DNA of 38,180 nt, taken from positions 1 through 38,180 of the forward strand of contig JAJXYT010000200.1 of the NCBI GenBank assembly GCA_021780375.1, written 5' to 3'. Source of the stretch: a bacterium (GTDB taxonomy: Bacteria > Verrucomicrobiota > Verrucomicrobiia > Limisphaerales > UBA11358). Shown here piece by piece: positions 37,994 through 38,180 of the stretch. The position numbers and the translations under genes are program-made. The notes below the pieces were generated by a model that saw only the letters and a program-made list of their open reading frames with translations, ran no database searches and had not been told where the DNA came from. Every line of letters begins with the position of its first letter. Positions within the stretch are counted from its first letter, which is position 1.

Positions 37994-38180
37994 CTACGCG
38001 GGCAGGGCGGCGTGTTCCAGCCCATGAAAAAAGTCCACGATCTGCACTGCGTTCTTGCCCTCGTGGTAGTAGTAATCCCGCTGCAACTGGAAGCTGCCAA
38101 AAATCCCTTGAACCCCAATCGTTTCCCGGCCCTTGCGCGTCGGTCTGGCCTCGGGTTGGTACCGGGCGTCGATTCGGTCG
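37994..38180 (-). pseudogene. ISKra4-like transposase remnant, 5' end beyond the window
   Basis: A minus-strand frame enters from the right edge and stops at TAG 37994-37996. It reads GVQGIFGSFQLQRDYYYHEG, then KNAVQIVDFFHGLEHAALPA. The first part matches the N-terminal domain of ISKra4-type transposases (G-x-x-x-L-x-R-x-Y-Y), the second their catalytic region (A-V-Q-I-V-D-F-F-H-x-x-E-H). Roughly 200 residues normally separate these parts, so the copy carries a large internal deletion and ends early. It borders the GH2 scrap, and may mark the event that broke up this end of the cluster. Confidence 0.55.

Overview
The window (about 60% GC by eye) looks like a chromosome segment of a Verrucomicrobiota bacterium, probably Limisphaerales/Pedosphaera-like. 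This is inferred from several traits together: a PEP-CTERM sorted protein, a prepilin-type protein of the [20 protein letters not shown] class, secreted proteins ending in a W...FFRL/FYR module, TCS kinases of the HisKA_3 type, a Tat-exported GH29, and a large FG-GAP/BNR repeat surface protein. No rRNA, tRNA, CRISPR array or replication origin was seen.

Left part (1-14166, genes on the minus strand). From right to left: a large sensor kinase with a PA14 domain (10903-14166) translationally coupled to a NarL-type regulator (10253-10906); a lipoprotein alpha/beta hydrolase (8890-9939); a small histone-H1-like basic protein (8305-8631); a second sensor kinase with an ABC-type binding-protein sensor region (5870-7675) and its NarL-type regulator (5180-5851); a receiver-only regulator (4562-4972); a 1313-aa repeat surface protein (578-4519); and a short secreted protein (124-564). 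Scattered here are decayed remnants: a Y1 transposase end, a DDE transposase piece with a frameshift, a DUF4019 gene broken by one inserted base, and a 115-bp MITE-like element.

Middle (14607-18095, plus strand). Two secreted proteins and the next enzyme (GH43) share one N-terminal module, here called the LGAYG module. One copy is in a 561-aa protein, one is in a PEP-CTERM protein, and one is fused to GH43. A prepilin-like protein lies among them. The three module genes also share a gapped upstream motif, GTAT-N5-CTCAT.

Right part (18314-37754, plus strand). This is a tight run of secreted hemicellulases: GH43, CE1 esterase, malectin-like lipoprotein, GH51, GH10, a broken CE6-like acetyl esterase, a second CE1, a second GH43 with a fascin-like tail, GH31, GH3 and Tat-GH29. 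The set fits stepwise depolymerisation of feruloylated, arabinosylated xylan to xylose and arabinose, with possible action on xyloglucan-type side chains (GH31, GH29). No SusC/SusD pair, MFS or ABC transporter is present, so uptake must be encoded elsewhere. The PA14 kinase/regulator pair, divergent to this block, is the natural candidate regulator (inference).

The block shows repeated gene loss: an internally deleted esterase, a C-terminal scrap resembling GH115 behind GH3, a GH2 scrap and an ISKra4-like transposase scrap at the right edge, and two orphan signal-peptide-like mini-ORFs.
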